Below, piece after piece: positions 1 to 9,403 of a DNA stretch of 64,000 bases. Source of the stretch: Dyadobacter sp. MSC1_007. Its GTDB lineage: Bacteria > Bacteroidota > Bacteroidia > Cytophagales > Spirosomataceae. A program made the position numbers and the translations under genes. Location of the stretch: contig NZ_JAMOZL010000006.1 of assembly GCF_023667495.1 (NCBI RefSeq), positions 248,001 through 312,000 of the forward strand, given 5' to 3'. Positions within the stretch are counted from its first letter, which is position 1. The number at the start of each line of letters is the position of its first letter. Under the pieces are notes generated by a model. The model saw nothing but the letters and a program-made list of their open reading frames with translations, ran no database searches and was not told where the DNA came from.

Positions 1-1121
1 AGGACGCCCACGGGTTTTTGGTCTACAAAAAGAGGGATAAGGGCCAGCGAGCAGACATTCGCCTGCCGGAATGGAGCCAGCCAACTTAGTTTTTGCTCGT
101 CTTCACCAAAAATATCCGGCGAGAAAAAGGAATTGGGTTTGGAAGCATAGCCCTCCGCCTGCCGACGGAACTCTTCGGGTGTCAACCGGTTTTCACCCCA
201 GATCTGGAACAGGATGCCCGTGCCTGCCTGCTCGTAACCATATACCGCCTGGCCATTCACGCGCACGAACGGGAACAAGTCAAACTCAATGTTGTTGCTT
301 TGAACCAGGGTTTTCAGGGATTGGATTACGCGCTGATATCTTCCAGGCGTATCACCCGGTTTGCGGTTCAGCCTGATCTTTTTAATGTTTTCGACAGCCA
401 TTTTGCTCGTCACGTCCGATACCGCGATCACAGCAAAGCCACGGAAGCGGAACATGCTCAGCGGAAGCACTTTTTCGAGCATTAAATGCCCGTTTTCTTC
501 GCTGAAATGTGTGTATATCTCTACAAAATTAAGTGTAGGAAGCGGCTTGGTCGGCGTGATCTCAACAAACTCCGGGCTTACGAGCACTTCATAGTAACGG
601 AGCAAACCAGTTTCAGGATTTGTCCAGGCGTGGATCTGCTGTATTTTGACCGGTACCTGAAAGTTGTACAGCCGGCGCAGGATCATCGTATAGACCATAT
701 GCATGCGCTCCCGCTGATAATCTTCCGGCTTTTTCTGAATTTCGAATGGACCCTGCGTTCCCGGCGTTTTCGATCCAAGCATTTCATAAAGCAGATCAGT
801 GCCGTAAAAGACCCTTGGATTAAGCGGAAAGCTCATGCCCCAGGCCAACTTGCTTTCCGAACTCAATGGTGCCGAGAGGCTATTGAATATGTATTCTAAA
901 AAATCTTTGTAGCGGTGTGTCTCCTCAATGGGGATGTCGCCTTCCGGAAGTTTATTATTTTTGAAATGGTCCAGAATGATCTGGTAAAAGGACGATTTCA
1001 GGGATTGTTCTTCGCTTACCCGTTTTTCCAGATACCGTATGTATGGCATAAAGGAAATGGCCGCGTCAATTTCGAATGGTAGGGCCCGGTTATCCGAAAC
1101 ATCCAGTACTTCGTTTTTCAT
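1..1121 (-). CDS. GAF domain-containing protein, 3' end cut by window
   Basis: The frame is open from an ATG at 1121 down to base 1, giving 373 residues with no stop, so the C-terminus lies outside the window. The first ~340 residues are soluble and mixed alpha/beta and resemble nothing I can name. The last visible ~20 residues (CSLALIPLFVDQKPVGVL) have the hydrophobic strand plus 'P-VGVL' pattern of a GAF sensor domain. Large GAF proteins of this kind occur in Cytophagales and are probably cytoplasmic ligand or redox sensors. No signal peptide is seen. It is transcribed divergently from the SDR gene across a 141-bp gap. The reading frame is solid; the GAF assignment rests on a short stretch and the function is unknown. 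Confidence 0.6.
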   Translation of the reverse strand, partial: MKNEVLDVSDNRALPFEIDAAISFMPYIRYLEKRVSEEQSLKSSFYQIILDHFKNNKLPEGDIPIEETHRYKDFLEYIFNSLSAPLSSESKLAWGMSFPLNPRVFYGTDLLYEMLGSKTPGTQGPFEIQKKPEDYQRERMHMVYTMILRRLYNFQVPVKIQQIHAWTNPETGLLRYYEVLVSPEFVEITPTKPLPTLNFVEIYTHFSEENGHLMLEKVLPLSMFRFRGFAVIAVSDVTSKMAVENIKKIRLNRKPGDTPGRYQRVIQSLKTLVQSNNIEFDLFPFVRVNGQAVYGYEQAGTGILFQIWGENRLTPEEFRRQAEGYASKPNSFFSPDIFGEDEQKLSWLAPFRQANVCSLALIPLFVDQKPVGV

Positions 1122-1228
1122 GGTTTGATGATGGCATTTGAGACCTAAATATACATGATGTCGCAGGTTCCGTAAAACTGTATCTTATTTCCGGATTTTT
1201 GTATAAGTCCGCAGCCATTGCCACCCGG

Positions 1229-1236
1229 TAAATTTG
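1229..1236 (+). promoter_or_regulatory. candidate -7 promoter element for the SDR gene
   Basis: TAAATTTG matches the Bacteroidota -7 consensus TAnnTTTG and lies 26 bp before the SDR start. No TTG is found at the expected 19-21 bp upstream, so support is one-sided. Confidence 0.3.
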
Positions 1237-1262
1237 TATCACTAAACAATTAAACATTTTGA

Positions 1263-2093
1263 GTGATGACAAAGACTATTTTTATTACCGGTGCATCCAA
1301 AGGATTTGGCCGGATATGGACAGAAGCATTTTTGCAAAGAGGGGATAAAGTGGCAGCAACTGCCCGCAATACCGATACATTGAAGGACCTGGCGGCACAA
1401 TACCCCGACACCCTTCTTACTATCCAGCTCGACGTGAACGACCGCGCCGCGAGTTTTGCAGCAGTTGAAAAAGCAGCCAAGCATTTCGGAAAACTTGATG
1501 TGGTGATTAATAATGCCGGTTATGGATTGTTTGGAACGATCGAAGAAACGAGCGAAAAAGAAGCTCGCGATCAGATTGAAACCAATGTATTTGGCTTGCT
1601 ATGGGTAACCCAGGCCGCGTTGCCGATCATGCGGGCACAAGGTAGCGGGCATATCCTGCAAGTGTCCAGCGTATTGGGTGTTGCTACATTGCCTGTTTTA
1701 GGTTTGTACAATGCATCCAAATGGGCAGTCGAGGGGATCAGCGAAACGTTGGCATCAGAGGTGAAAGATTTCGGAATTAAGGTCACAATTGTAGAGCCAA
1801 ACGGCTTTTCGACGGACTGGGGCGGTGCTTCTGCATTGCATAGCGAGCCGATCAGCGCCTATGACGATGTGAAACAACAGTTTTACGCAGGCTTTACCGA
1901 AGACTCTATCGGTAAGCCGGAAGCGACTTCGGATGCGATCCTGCAAGTTGTCGATCAAGAAAACCCGCCATTGCGAATTTTCCTTGGCAAAGTGGGGTTA
2001 CCATGGTTAAGCCAGGTATACGCCGAACGTTTGGCGACCTGGGAAGAATGGAAAGAAGTTTCAGAAGCTGCACACGGTCACGTAACAGCCTGA
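1263..2093 (+). CDS. SDR family NAD(P)-dependent oxidoreductase
   Basis: This is a classical short-chain dehydrogenase of 276 residues. The cofactor-binding motif TGASKGFG is at residues 9-16, the structural NNAG motif follows around residue 88, and the catalytic YNASK has Tyr149 and Lys153, preceded by a serine in 'VSS'. An arginine just after the second strand (ATARN) favours NADP(H). The substrate cannot be told. Two ATGs are adjacent (1263 and 1266) and either could be used. An AraC-family gene follows 75 bp downstream on the same strand and may regulate it; SDR-AraC neighbours of this type are common in Bacteroidota. Confidence 0.9.
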   Translation: MMTKTIFITGASKGFGRIWTEAFLQRGDKVAATARNTDTLKDLAAQYPDTLLTIQLDVNDRAASFAAVEKAAKHFGKLDVVINNAGYGLFGTIEETSEKEARDQIETNVFGLLWVTQAALPIMRAQGSGHILQVSSVLGVATLPVLGLYNASKWAVEGISETLASEVKDFGIKVTIVEPNGFSTDWGGASALHSEPISAYDDVKQQFYAGFTEDSIGKPEATSDAILQVVDQENPPLRIFLGKVGLPWLSQVYAERLATWEEWKEVSEAAHGHVTA

Positions 2094-2168
2094 TAAGTAG
2101 CCGTTAATATAGAAATCGAAGATCTGATCTGCGTCCGCCATGGCGCAGATCAATATATTTACAAAAAG

Positions 2169-3089
2169 ATGAACCACTACAAGAGTATCAGCGAACTGCA
2201 CCGCGCCAACGGGTATCCCGGGCCGGAGAATCCATTGATCAGTTTATTGACTTGTGATGAGCTGAGCGCCTGCACCATCGGCCAGCAGGAGTTCACGACC
2301 GACTTTTATATGATCGCATTCAAGAAGATCAAGTCGGGGCATGTAGTGTATGGCCGCACGCGTTTCGACCATGAAAACGGCTCCATGTTGTTTGTAAAGC
2401 CCCGCCAGGTGATTGAAATGAACAATATTGAACTGGAAGAAAAAGGGTTTATCATTTACATACACGAAGATTTCCTCAACGGCCATGCGTTGCATTCCGA
2501 CATCCGCAAATACAGCTATTTCGATTACGAAGCCAATGAAGCGCTGCATTTATCAGAGCGGGAGGAAATGATCATCTGGGATCTTTTTGGAAAAATTCAA
2601 ACAGAATACCACAACAATGTCGATGAATATAGCCGCGACATTATGCTTACCCACCTGGATTCGATCCTGAAATATTCGCAGCGTTTTTACAAGCGTCAGT
2701 TCATTAACCGTACCGAGCTGTCGGGAAAAATGGTATCCCGTTTCAATGAAAGTCTGGAGGCCTATTTTCAAAGCGGGAAGTTTCAGAAAAATGGATTACC
2801 ATCGGTCAAAAGTATGGCCTCTGCGCTCAACACTTCTCCTCGCTATTTGAGCGACCTTTTGAAGCAGGAAACCGGGAAAACAGCCATGGACCTGATCCAT
2901 ATCTTCCTGATTTCCGAAGCGAAGAACATTCTGATGGGCTCTAATAATACCGTTGCTGAAACCGCATATATGCTTGGTTTTGAGAATCCGCCCTATTTTT
3001 CAAGATTATTCAAGAAAGAAACAGGTCTGAGTCCCAATGAGTACAAGCGTAGTTTTGAAAACCCGCACCCGGTGGTCGGGATTGCGTAG
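2169..3089 (+). CDS. AraC family transcriptional regulator
   Basis: A 306-residue DNA-binding regulator. The N-terminal ~180 residues form a cupin-like effector region, and residues ~212-296 are a full AraC double helix-turn-helix: first helix pair around 'MASALNTSPRYLSDLLKQET', second around 'VAETAYMLGFENPPYFSRLF', ending with the family signature 'G-SPNEYK'. The length is normal for the family. It sits 75 bp after an SDR oxidoreductase on the same strand and probably controls it or responds to its substrate, which is inference. The gap of 129 bp to the penicillin-binding protein holds no clear terminator. Confidence 0.92.
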   Translation: MNHYKSISELHRANGYPGPENPLISLLTCDELSACTIGQQEFTTDFYMIAFKKIKSGHVVYGRTRFDHENGSMLFVKPRQVIEMNNIELEEKGFIIYIHEDFLNGHALHSDIRKYSYFDYEANEALHLSEREEMIIWDLFGKIQTEYHNNVDEYSRDIMLTHLDSILKYSQRFYKRQFINRTELSGKMVSRFNESLEAYFQSGKFQKNGLPSVKSMASALNTSPRYLSDLLKQETGKTAMDLIHIFLISEAKNILMGSNNTVAETAYMLGFENPPYFSRLFKKETGLSPNEYKRSFENPHPVVGIA

Positions 3090-3218
3090 TGAATACGGCC
3101 CCGAACAATTTATTTTCTGCATCGAAACAGTAAAAATGCTTTCAAAACGTTGTATTAGCTGATTTGTGAATTTAATTCACTTATTTGGTCGGTTTATTTA
3201 ACGTTACTGCAGAACTAC

Positions 3219-5519
3219 ATGATCCAACTGAAGCCGGGTAAATACCGGCGACATATTCTATTAATGTGGCGGACCGTCGCCATTGGCCTGGGCCTCTTCG
3301 TTTTCTACATCATTGCTGTGAACTATAATTTCCTGTGGTTATTTGGAGGAATGCCAGACCTGAAAACCCTGGAAAATCCGAAAAGTGAAATCGCTTCCGA
3401 GCTAATTTCGGAAGACGGCAAATCGCTTGGAAAATACCTCGTCGAAAACCGTTCGCCGGTTGAGATTTCTGAAATATCACCTAATCTGATCAACGCATTG
3501 CTGGCGACGGAGGATACCCGTTTTATCGGTCACTCCGGCATCGACCCGCGAAGCCTTATAAGGGTTGCGAAAGGCGTGGTGACCGCAAATGCCAGTTCGG
3601 GCGGAGGCAGTACGCTTACGCAGCAGGTCGCCAAGAACCTCTTTAATACCCGCTCAGAGGAGTATGAAGGGACTTTGGGCAAGATTCCCGTGGTGAGGCT
3701 GGTTATCGCTAAAACCAAAGAATGGATCCTTTCCATTATTCTTGAAAGGAAATATACCAAACAGGAGATCATGCAAATGTATCTCAACACGGTATCGTTC
3801 GGCAACAATGCATACGGCGTTAAAGTCGCCGCCAAAACGTATTTCGATAAAGACGTTTCCGCCCTGAATATCCCGGAATCTGCATTGCTGGTAGGAATGC
3901 TCCAGAACCCGACGATCTACAATCCAATGCGCTTTCCTCAAAATGCGACCAACAGGAGAAATACCGTCCTGGCGCAAATGGCGCGCTACGAGTACATTAC
4001 GGAGGAGGATTTTAATCAACTGAAAGAAAAGCCGCTCGACCTGCATTTCCGTATGGGCGACCATTCCGATGGGCCTGCGCCGTATTTCTGGCAGTCAATG
4101 CGCGGCTACCTGAAAAGCTGGGTGAAGATGTATAACGAAGAGAACGGCACGGACCTGAACCTGTACACCAGCGGATTAAGGATATACACCACCATCGACT
4201 CACGGATGCAAGCTTATCAGGAAGAAGCCCTGACCAGGCACATGAAGGAGCAGCAGAAAATATTCTCGGAACACTGGAAAGGCCGCAACCCGTGGATCGA
4301 CGACAGTGGCAGGGAGATTCCCGGATTTATCAATACAGCAGTGCGCAGGCTGCCTTATTTTACAGTGTTAAAAAATAAATTGGGAGAAGAAGAGGCCTGG
4401 AAAGTGATGAAGAAACCTTACAAAATGAAGGTATTCTCCTGGGATGGTGAGAAAGAGGTGGTCATGAGCCCAATCGACTCAATTAAATACTATAAGCGGT
4501 TTCTTCGCGCAGGCATGATGGCGATGGACCCGCGTAACGGGCACGTGAAGGCCTGGGTAGGAGGGGTTAATTTCAAATATTTCCAGTACGACCATGTAAA
4601 ACAGGGCAAGAGACAGCCTGGGTCTACTTTTAAGCCATTTGTATATGTGTCGGGGCTGGACAAGAATTTTATTACGCCTTGCGAGAAAGTAATGGACACG
4701 CCGGTGACGTTTCATGCCGGGCAGGACGACGTGAATGAGGATTATACTCCTAAAAACTCCAATGGCGAGTATTCCGAACAGCCGCTTACATTGCGGCAGG
4801 CTTTGGGGAAATCGGTGAACTCGGTCAGTGCCTACATCATGAAAATGGTGAAGGCCAACACGGTAGTCGAATATGCGCACAAGCTCGGTATTACGAGCGA
4901 GCTACCTGCGACGCCCGCGCTATGCCTGGGGACGGGCGACGTGTCTGTATATGAAATGGTTTCGGCCTATTGTTCTTTTGTGAACGGCGGTTATAAAACC
5001 GAACCAATCACCATTCTGCGCATTGAAGATAAGCACGGACAACTTTTGCAGGAATTTCATGAAAAACAAAGCCAGGAACTGAGCGAGAATATGGCCTACA
5101 ATATGCTCTATCTCATGCGCGGCGCCGTGGAAGATCCGGGCGGCACTGCGGGCAGGCTCCGGCAGTACGGCGTCACGGAAGGCAACGAGATCGCAGCCAA
5201 GACGGGCACTTCACAGAATCATTCGGATGGCTGGTTTATGGGTATGACGCACAACCTGGTTACGGGCGTGTGGGTAGGTGGTGAAGATCGCAGCATCCAT
5301 TACCGTACCCTTGCATTAGGGCAGGGTGGAAGGGTAGCCATGCCGGCCTGGGGCGCATTCATGCAAAAAGTATATAATGACCAAACGCTCGTGCAATACC
5401 GCAAGGGGCCGTTCAAAAGGCCGGAGGCATATGTCAACGAATGTACGACCGCGACAGGCGATAGTACGGATGTATACACGCCGCCTGCCAAGTCGGACGA
5501 TGAAGGGGTATTGTTTTAA
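3219..5519 (+). CDS. class A penicillin-binding protein (PBP1a-type transglycosylase/transpeptidase)
   Basis: A bifunctional peptidoglycan synthase of 766 residues. A short cytoplasmic N-terminus is followed by one membrane helix (~residues 18-38). The GT51 glycosyltransferase domain shows catalytic Glu98 in 'EDTRF' and the 'GGSTLTQQVAKN' motif around residue 128. The transpeptidase domain has the three penicillin-binding motifs: SxxK with nucleophile Ser469 (GSTFKPF), SxN at Ser532-Asn534, and KTG at Lys661 (KTGTSQNHSDGW). All catalytic residues are present. It acts at the outer face of the cytoplasmic membrane on lipid II. It appears monocistronic, between an AraC regulator and a convergent FAD oxidase. 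Confidence 0.96.
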   Translation: MIQLKPGKYRRHILLMWRTVAIGLGLFVFYIIAVNYNFLWLFGGMPDLKTLENPKSEIASELISEDGKSLGKYLVENRSPVEISEISPNLINALLATEDTRFIGHSGIDPRSLIRVAKGVVTANASSGGGSTLTQQVAKNLFNTRSEEYEGTLGKIPVVRLVIAKTKEWILSIILERKYTKQEIMQMYLNTVSFGNNAYGVKVAAKTYFDKDVSALNIPESALLVGMLQNPTIYNPMRFPQNATNRRNTVLAQMARYEYITEEDFNQLKEKPLDLHFRMGDHSDGPAPYFWQSMRGYLKSWVKMYNEENGTDLNLYTSGLRIYTTIDSRMQAYQEEALTRHMKEQQKIFSEHWKGRNPWIDDSGREIPGFINTAVRRLPYFTVLKNKLGEEEAWKVMKKPYKMKVFSWDGEKEVVMSPIDSIKYYKRFLRAGMMAMDPRNGHVKAWVGGVNFKYFQYDHVKQGKRQPGSTFKPFVYVSGLDKNFITPCEKVMDTPVTFHAGQDDVNEDYTPKNSNGEYSEQPLTLRQALGKSVNSVSAYIMKMVKANTVVEYAHKLGITSELPATPALCLGTGDVSVYEMVSAYCSFVNGGYKTEPITILRIEDKHGQLLQEFHEKQSQELSENMAYNMLYLMRGAVEDPGGTAGRLRQYGVTEGNEIAAKTGTSQNHSDGWFMGMTHNLVTGVWVGGEDRSIHYRTLALGQGGRVAMPAWGAFMQKVYNDQTLVQYRKGPFKRPEAYVNECTTATGDSTDVYTPPAKSDDEGVLF

Positions 5520-5547
5520 ATAGCAGGCGGCGTAGTCACTCGCTTAA

Positions 5548-6924
5548 TCAGTCAACGCCCGGTTTTATATTCTGGTTGACACAAAAGAGATTTTGCGGAT
5601 CATATTTCCTCTTAATGCGTGCCAGGCGTTCATAATTGGCTCCATAAGTCGATTTGACCCGGTCATCGCCTTCTTCCATCATAAAATTAACATATGCACC
5701 ACCAGCGCCGTGTGGATGCAGGTCGTTCCAGTAGTTTCTGGCAAAATCGGTGATCAACTGCTTATCGGCGGGATCGGGCGCTATGCCCGCAATGACCATC
5801 GACCACGTTGCGTTGCGGTAATTCCACGCGGTATCCTCGTTGGGGACGCGGCTTGCAGCCCCGTTAATGGGGTAGAGGTGCATTCCTGAGAAGAAATTAG
5901 GAATTTCCATGGCATGTCGCACGTGAATGTCCATTACCTCGTCGCTGAGATCGTTCACAAAATCACCCTTCCAATACCATTGCATGCCGGGCGCAAACAG
6001 GTCGTCGAACATGGTTTGCAGGGCAGGAACGGGCAATGGCCCGGTAGCGTCTATCTTCGGCGTGCGGAATGCCCTTACGGCCTCAAATGTTTTCCTGGCA
6101 TCTTCCTCATTGGTGCAGCACCACACAATCCCGCACATTTTTTCGAGATGAAATGCCTCCGGGAACATAGGGGCAGGCGGTATCTGGTGAAATGCAAAGA
6201 AGCCATTGACCGACTCGGGTGCCTGTTTGATAAAGTCCTGGTACCATGCCATGAGGGGCTTGGCTTCGCTCATATCCCAAAACATAGGGCCTCCGAAAAC
6301 AGTGTGTACCTTGTGTGCCCGGAACAGAAAGGAGATAATGACACCGAAATTACCCCCTCCGCCACGAATAGCCCAGAACAGGTCTTCGTTCTCCGATGCC
6401 GACGTATTGATAACCCGGCCGTCGGCCAATACGACGCGGGCTTCCAGCAGGTTGTCGATCGTGAGGCCGCATTGCCTGGTAAGGTGCCCTAGTCCGCCGC
6501 CGAGCGTCAGCCCGCCTATACCGGTTGTGGAGTTGATACCGGTAGGCACAGCAAGCCCGAATGGGTGGCTGGCATTATCCAGGTCGCCCAGCAGGCAGCC
6601 GCCCTCAGCTAGTACAGTCATATTTTCCGGATCTACTTTCACGTTCCGCATTTGGGAGAGGTCCAGAACTAACCCTCGGTCACATACGCCGAGGCCCGCG
6701 CCATTGTGCCCGCCGCCTCTCACTGCGAGCAAAAGCTGGTTCTCGCGGGCATAATTCACCACTTTAACTACATCTTCTTCGTCGGCACATTTGATAATGT
6801 AATCGGGAAACTTGTCTATCATGCCGTTGTGGACTTTTCGGGCTACATCGTAATCGGTATCGCTGGCACTTATGACGTTGCCGCGAAAATGGGGCAGGGT
6901 ACGGGGGGAGATCGTTGTTTCCAT
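5548..6924 (-). CDS. FAD-binding (BBE-type) oxidoreductase
   Basis: A 458-residue flavin oxidase of the PCMH/VAO superfamily. The N-terminal FAD domain has 'RGGGHN' with His73 placed to carry a covalent 8-alpha-histidyl flavin. The stretch 'GIGGLTLGGGLG' follows, and the C-terminal berberine-bridge-enzyme segment ends with 'YDPQNLFCVNQNI'. The second attachment Cys of bicovalent members, normally just before the GIGG motif, appears to be absent, so single attachment is likely. The frame could extend to 7128, but that would overlap the neighbouring AraC gene, so I chose the ATG at 6924. No signal peptide is seen, so it is probably cytoplasmic. It likely oxidises an alcohol or sugar-like substrate; the identity is unknown. 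Confidence 0.88.
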   Translation of the reverse strand: METTISPRTLPHFRGNVISASDTDYDVARKVHNGMIDKFPDYIIKCADEEDVVKVVNYARENQLLLAVRGGGHNGAGLGVCDRGLVLDLSQMRNVKVDPENMTVLAEGGCLLGDLDNASHPFGLAVPTGINSTTGIGGLTLGGGLGHLTRQCGLTIDNLLEARVVLADGRVINTSASENEDLFWAIRGGGGNFGVIISFLFRAHKVHTVFGGPMFWDMSEAKPLMAWYQDFIKQAPESVNGFFAFHQIPPAPMFPEAFHLEKMCGIVWCCTNEEDARKTFEAVRAFRTPKIDATGPLPVPALQTMFDDLFAPGMQWYWKGDFVNDLSDEVMDIHVRHAMEIPNFFSGMHLYPINGAASRVPNEDTAWNYRNATWSMVIAGIAPDPADKQLITDFARNYWNDLHPHGAGGAYVNFMMEEGDDRVKSTYGANYERLARIKRKYDPQNLFCVNQNIKPGVD

Positions 6925-7027
6925 AATGAACCGGGGTTTTTTGAAGTGGAAATAATAGAAAGCAGCAATGACTGTGACGCGCGGCAATGCCGCATCAGCA
7001 GGTAAGTGAAGAAATAATAAGATGGTG

Positions 7028-7390
7028 TCAGGAGTGACTTTGCCTTTTGCGGTAGTTGAGCGGTGAGGTTCCGAATCTTTCTTTGAACACGCGGCTGAAA
7101 TGGGAAGTGTTTTCAAAACCGCTTTCAAAAGTTATCTCGTTGATGTTCTTTCGGGTCTTATAGAGCATCAGCAGGGCATAATCCAGTCGCTTGGCTATCA
7201 GCCATTTGCCTGGGGTCGTATCGAACAGGGTCTTAAATTCGCGTTTGAAAGTCGCCAGGCTTCGGTTGGCGATCCGGGCATACTCTTTCAGCGACATGTT
7301 ATGCAGGTAGTTGTTTTCCATTACGTCCCGCAGAGATGTTTTTTCATGGTCTGCAGTGTGGAACTTGCGATAGTCGTGTCCATTGATCAT
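7028..7390 (-). CDS. AraC-type DNA-binding domain protein, N-terminus missing
   Basis: The 120 residues are almost only an AraC helix-turn-helix domain: 'MSLKEYARIANRSLATFKREF' then 'NINEITFESGFENTSHFSRVFKERFGTSPLNYRK'. Full-length relatives are about 260-300 residues. Upstream of the ATG at 7390 the frame stays open only to about 7438, where a stop occurs, and contains no further ATG, so there is no room for the effector domain. It may be a genuine stand-alone DNA-binding domain or the 3' remnant of a decayed regulator. It precedes the FAD oxidase on the same strand with a 103-bp gap and could regulate it. Confidence 0.7.
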   Translation of the reverse strand: MINGHDYRKFHTADHEKTSLRDVMENNYLHNMSLKEYARIANRSLATFKREFKTLFDTTPGKWLIAKRLDYALLMLYKTRKNINEITFESGFENTSHFSRVFKERFGTSPLNYRKRQSHS

Positions 7391-7624
7391 TGTGTCGTCT
7401 GTTAACAGTGTTAGAAAGACGGGAGGGTATTGAAATGATCACTATTAAAATCAAAAATAAGCCTTATTTCAATCCGATTTTTTGCTGTGGAGCTCAAAAA
7501 ACGCCGACGATCTACACTTTTTACAATTCATGCATACAAAATGACAATTCGCGGGATATAGCGCTGGTACAGGGGTGCTGGCAAACCAACTTTGTGGCGT
7601 TGATTCACAATATCATCTATCGCC

Positions 7625-8368
7625 ATGAAGAAAATTTTCCTTTTGCTGTTTTTCAGCGCACAATTGATTTCCTGTACGGAACCATCCGGTCCGGAAGCCG
7701 AAAACCCCGGTCCACAGAAGCGGGTGGTTACCGGCAAAGTTACCGATGGCACCGGCCAGCCATTGGCCAATGCCGAAGTGGTGGCTAACAATACCCAATT
7801 TTATAACAACAAAGTAGCCAAAACCGACGCTAACGGCCGATACCGTATTGAGCTCGAAAACGGCTCCTGGTACATGCGCGCCTCGGTGAAGGTGTCTTAT
7901 GCAGGGCAATTGAGCCAATTTGATCTTCTTCCCGACAATCCCGGCGCATTTGCGGGATCGGAGGGAGCCGTTTGTAATTTCAGATGGCAGCTCAGCGGGC
8001 CACGTACCGGCGAGTTCGGCGACGGTGGCTATTATGGCGGTTCCGTGGCCGTATTTCGCGGTGGAAACGACTGGGGATTTGACTTGGCAGATGTAGAACT
8101 GACCATGACGCCGATTGTGCTGGCAGACGGCACCAAAGGCGAAGTAGTAAGGAAAAGCCTAAGCGGGATTGAAGGCGGAGACGACGGGATCGCTGACATT
8201 CCGGTAGGGCGTTACCGGATCACCGCCCGGAACATGCAATCCGGCCGCGCCATGCAGGTACGCGTGCGCAATGCGGGCCAATCCTTCCAATCGTCGGTCA
8301 CTACCGATTTCAAAGTAGTGGTTATTAGCCGCTACCGGATCGAATTGGAAGTTGGTTTCCCGGACTGA
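7625..8368 (+). CDS. lipoprotein with carboxypeptidase-regulatory-like domain
   Basis: A 247-residue exported protein. The N-terminus is a lipoprotein signal with a lipobox ending at Cys17 (LISC), so it should be anchored to a membrane. Residues ~35-95 (VVTGKVTDGTGQPLANAEV...TDANGRYRIEL) form a CarboxypepD-regulatory-like beta-sandwich of the type common in Bacteroidota surface proteins. The rest is glycine-rich and beta-rich without a recognised catalytic site. A di-haem cytochrome gene follows 42 bp downstream and may be co-transcribed. The sequence CAACTTTG at 7588-7595 is one base off the -7 consensus. Function unknown. Confidence 0.78.
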   Translation: MKKIFLLLFFSAQLISCTEPSGPEAENPGPQKRVVTGKVTDGTGQPLANAEVVANNTQFYNNKVAKTDANGRYRIELENGSWYMRASVKVSYAGQLSQFDLLPDNPGAFAGSEGAVCNFRWQLSGPRTGEFGDGGYYGGSVAVFRGGNDWGFDLADVELTMTPIVLADGTKGEVVRKSLSGIEGGDDGIADIPVGRYRITARNMQSGRAMQVRVRNAGQSFQSSVTTDFKVVVISRYRIELEVGFPD

Positions 8369-8410
8369 CGATCAGACATTTCTCCGCAATCATTTAAAAT
8401 CTTCAAAATC

Positions 8411-9271
8411 ATGTTGAAAAAAATATTAAAGTGGACGGCACGTACGCTGTTGCTGATCGTCTTGCTTGCCCTGGGTTATTATACCAAAGCCTATATTTCC
8501 GTTCAGGGCAGGCTTAAAAAAACATATGCGATCAAGCCGCTGAATCTGAATATTACCTCTGATTCGGCCACTATTGCGCTCGGTAAGCGGTTGATCACCA
8601 CCAAAGGCTGCACGGATTGCCACGGTAAGGATCTTGGCGGTCAGACGTTTTTCGAACAAAAAGGAATGGGCAGGCTGGTGGCCCGCAACCTTACACGTGG
8701 TAAAGGTGGAATACGAGAAGGCTTCACGACAGAGGATTGGGTGAAAGCGATCAGAAATGGTGTGCAGCACGACGGGACGCCGTTGATTTTCATGCCGTCG
8801 GGTGACTATAACCAGCTCAGCGATACTGATCTTCGGGCCATTATCGCCTATTGCCAGCAAGCGCCACCCGTAAATCGCGTTCATGAGCCGTGCGACCTTG
8901 GCCCCGGAGCGATCGTATTGACGGACCTTGGCCAGCTTGACCTTTTTCAGGCCGAGAAAATCGATCACAATCTAACGCCGCCGTTGGCAGTGAAAGAGGG
9001 AGTGACTGTGGATTTTGGAAAATACGTCGCCCAGGTTTGTTCGCATTGCCATCAGCCTAACATGAAAGGAACGACCGGCGACCATGCCACACCTGATATT
9101 TCCTCCACCGGGATTAGCAGTAAATGGACAGACGAGCAGTTTTTCAGGACGTTGCGTACTGGTAAGCGACCAGACGGCACAGCGCTGAAAGCACCCATGC
9201 CTTGGCAGATGACCGCCGCGTTTTCCGACACCGAGATGCGCGCATTGCGGACTTATCTGAAAAGTATTTGA
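8411..9271 (+). CDS. membrane-anchored di-haem cytochrome c
   Basis: A 286-residue c-type cytochrome. One N-terminal membrane helix (~residues 9-27) serves as an anchor or uncleaved signal. Two haem-binding CxxCH motifs are visible, CTDCH around residue 69 and CSHCH around residue 216, each followed by downstream Met-containing loops (for example 'FMPSG' and 'APMPW') that could provide axial ligands. The two halves look like a duplicated cytochrome c domain. Such proteins pass electrons from periplasmic dehydrogenases to the respiratory chain. No dehydrogenase partner is adjacent; the upstream lipoprotein is the only neighbour on the same strand. Confidence 0.88.
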   Translation: MLKKILKWTARTLLLIVLLALGYYTKAYISVQGRLKKTYAIKPLNLNITSDSATIALGKRLITTKGCTDCHGKDLGGQTFFEQKGMGRLVARNLTRGKGGIREGFTTEDWVKAIRNGVQHDGTPLIFMPSGDYNQLSDTDLRAIIAYCQQAPPVNRVHEPCDLGPGAIVLTDLGQLDLFQAEKIDHNLTPPLAVKEGVTVDFGKYVAQVCSHCHQPNMKGTTGDHATPDISSTGISSKWTDEQFFRTLRTGKRPDGTALKAPMPWQMTAAFSDTEMRALRTYLKSI

Positions 9272-9345
9272 TCCGTTCCCGTTGCACATTTCCGGAATTA
9301 TGCAGAACTTGAAAGCCTACCCTACTCAAATTGCCTCAGATTTAA

Positions 9346-9362
9346 AACCGTCCCGGACGGTT
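9346..9362. promoter_or_regulatory. inverted repeat upstream of a LytTR regulator
   Basis: AACCGTCC and GGACGGTT form a perfect 8-bp inverted repeat around a single C, 42 bp before the LytTR start. No T-run follows, so it looks more like an operator than a terminator. LytTR proteins often regulate their own genes, but binding here is a guess. Confidence 0.4.
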
Positions 9363-9403
9363 ATTCCATTGATTTTGAGAACAATTTGAAAGAATATTCT
9401 TCT

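Noticed and set aside
5914..6492. Open frame of 192 codons on the + strand
   Set aside because: Antisense shadow of the FAD-linked oxidase, with no recognisable domain.
6925..7128. N-terminal extension of the FAD oxidase by 68 residues
   Set aside because: It would overlap the AraC-domain gene and gives low-similarity sequence; the ATG at 6924 starts at the family's usual place.
7528..7791. Missing N-terminal half of the AraC protein on the minus strand
   Set aside because: The frame is antisense to the lipoprotein gene, has no AraC effector-domain features and is separated from the remaining part by stops.
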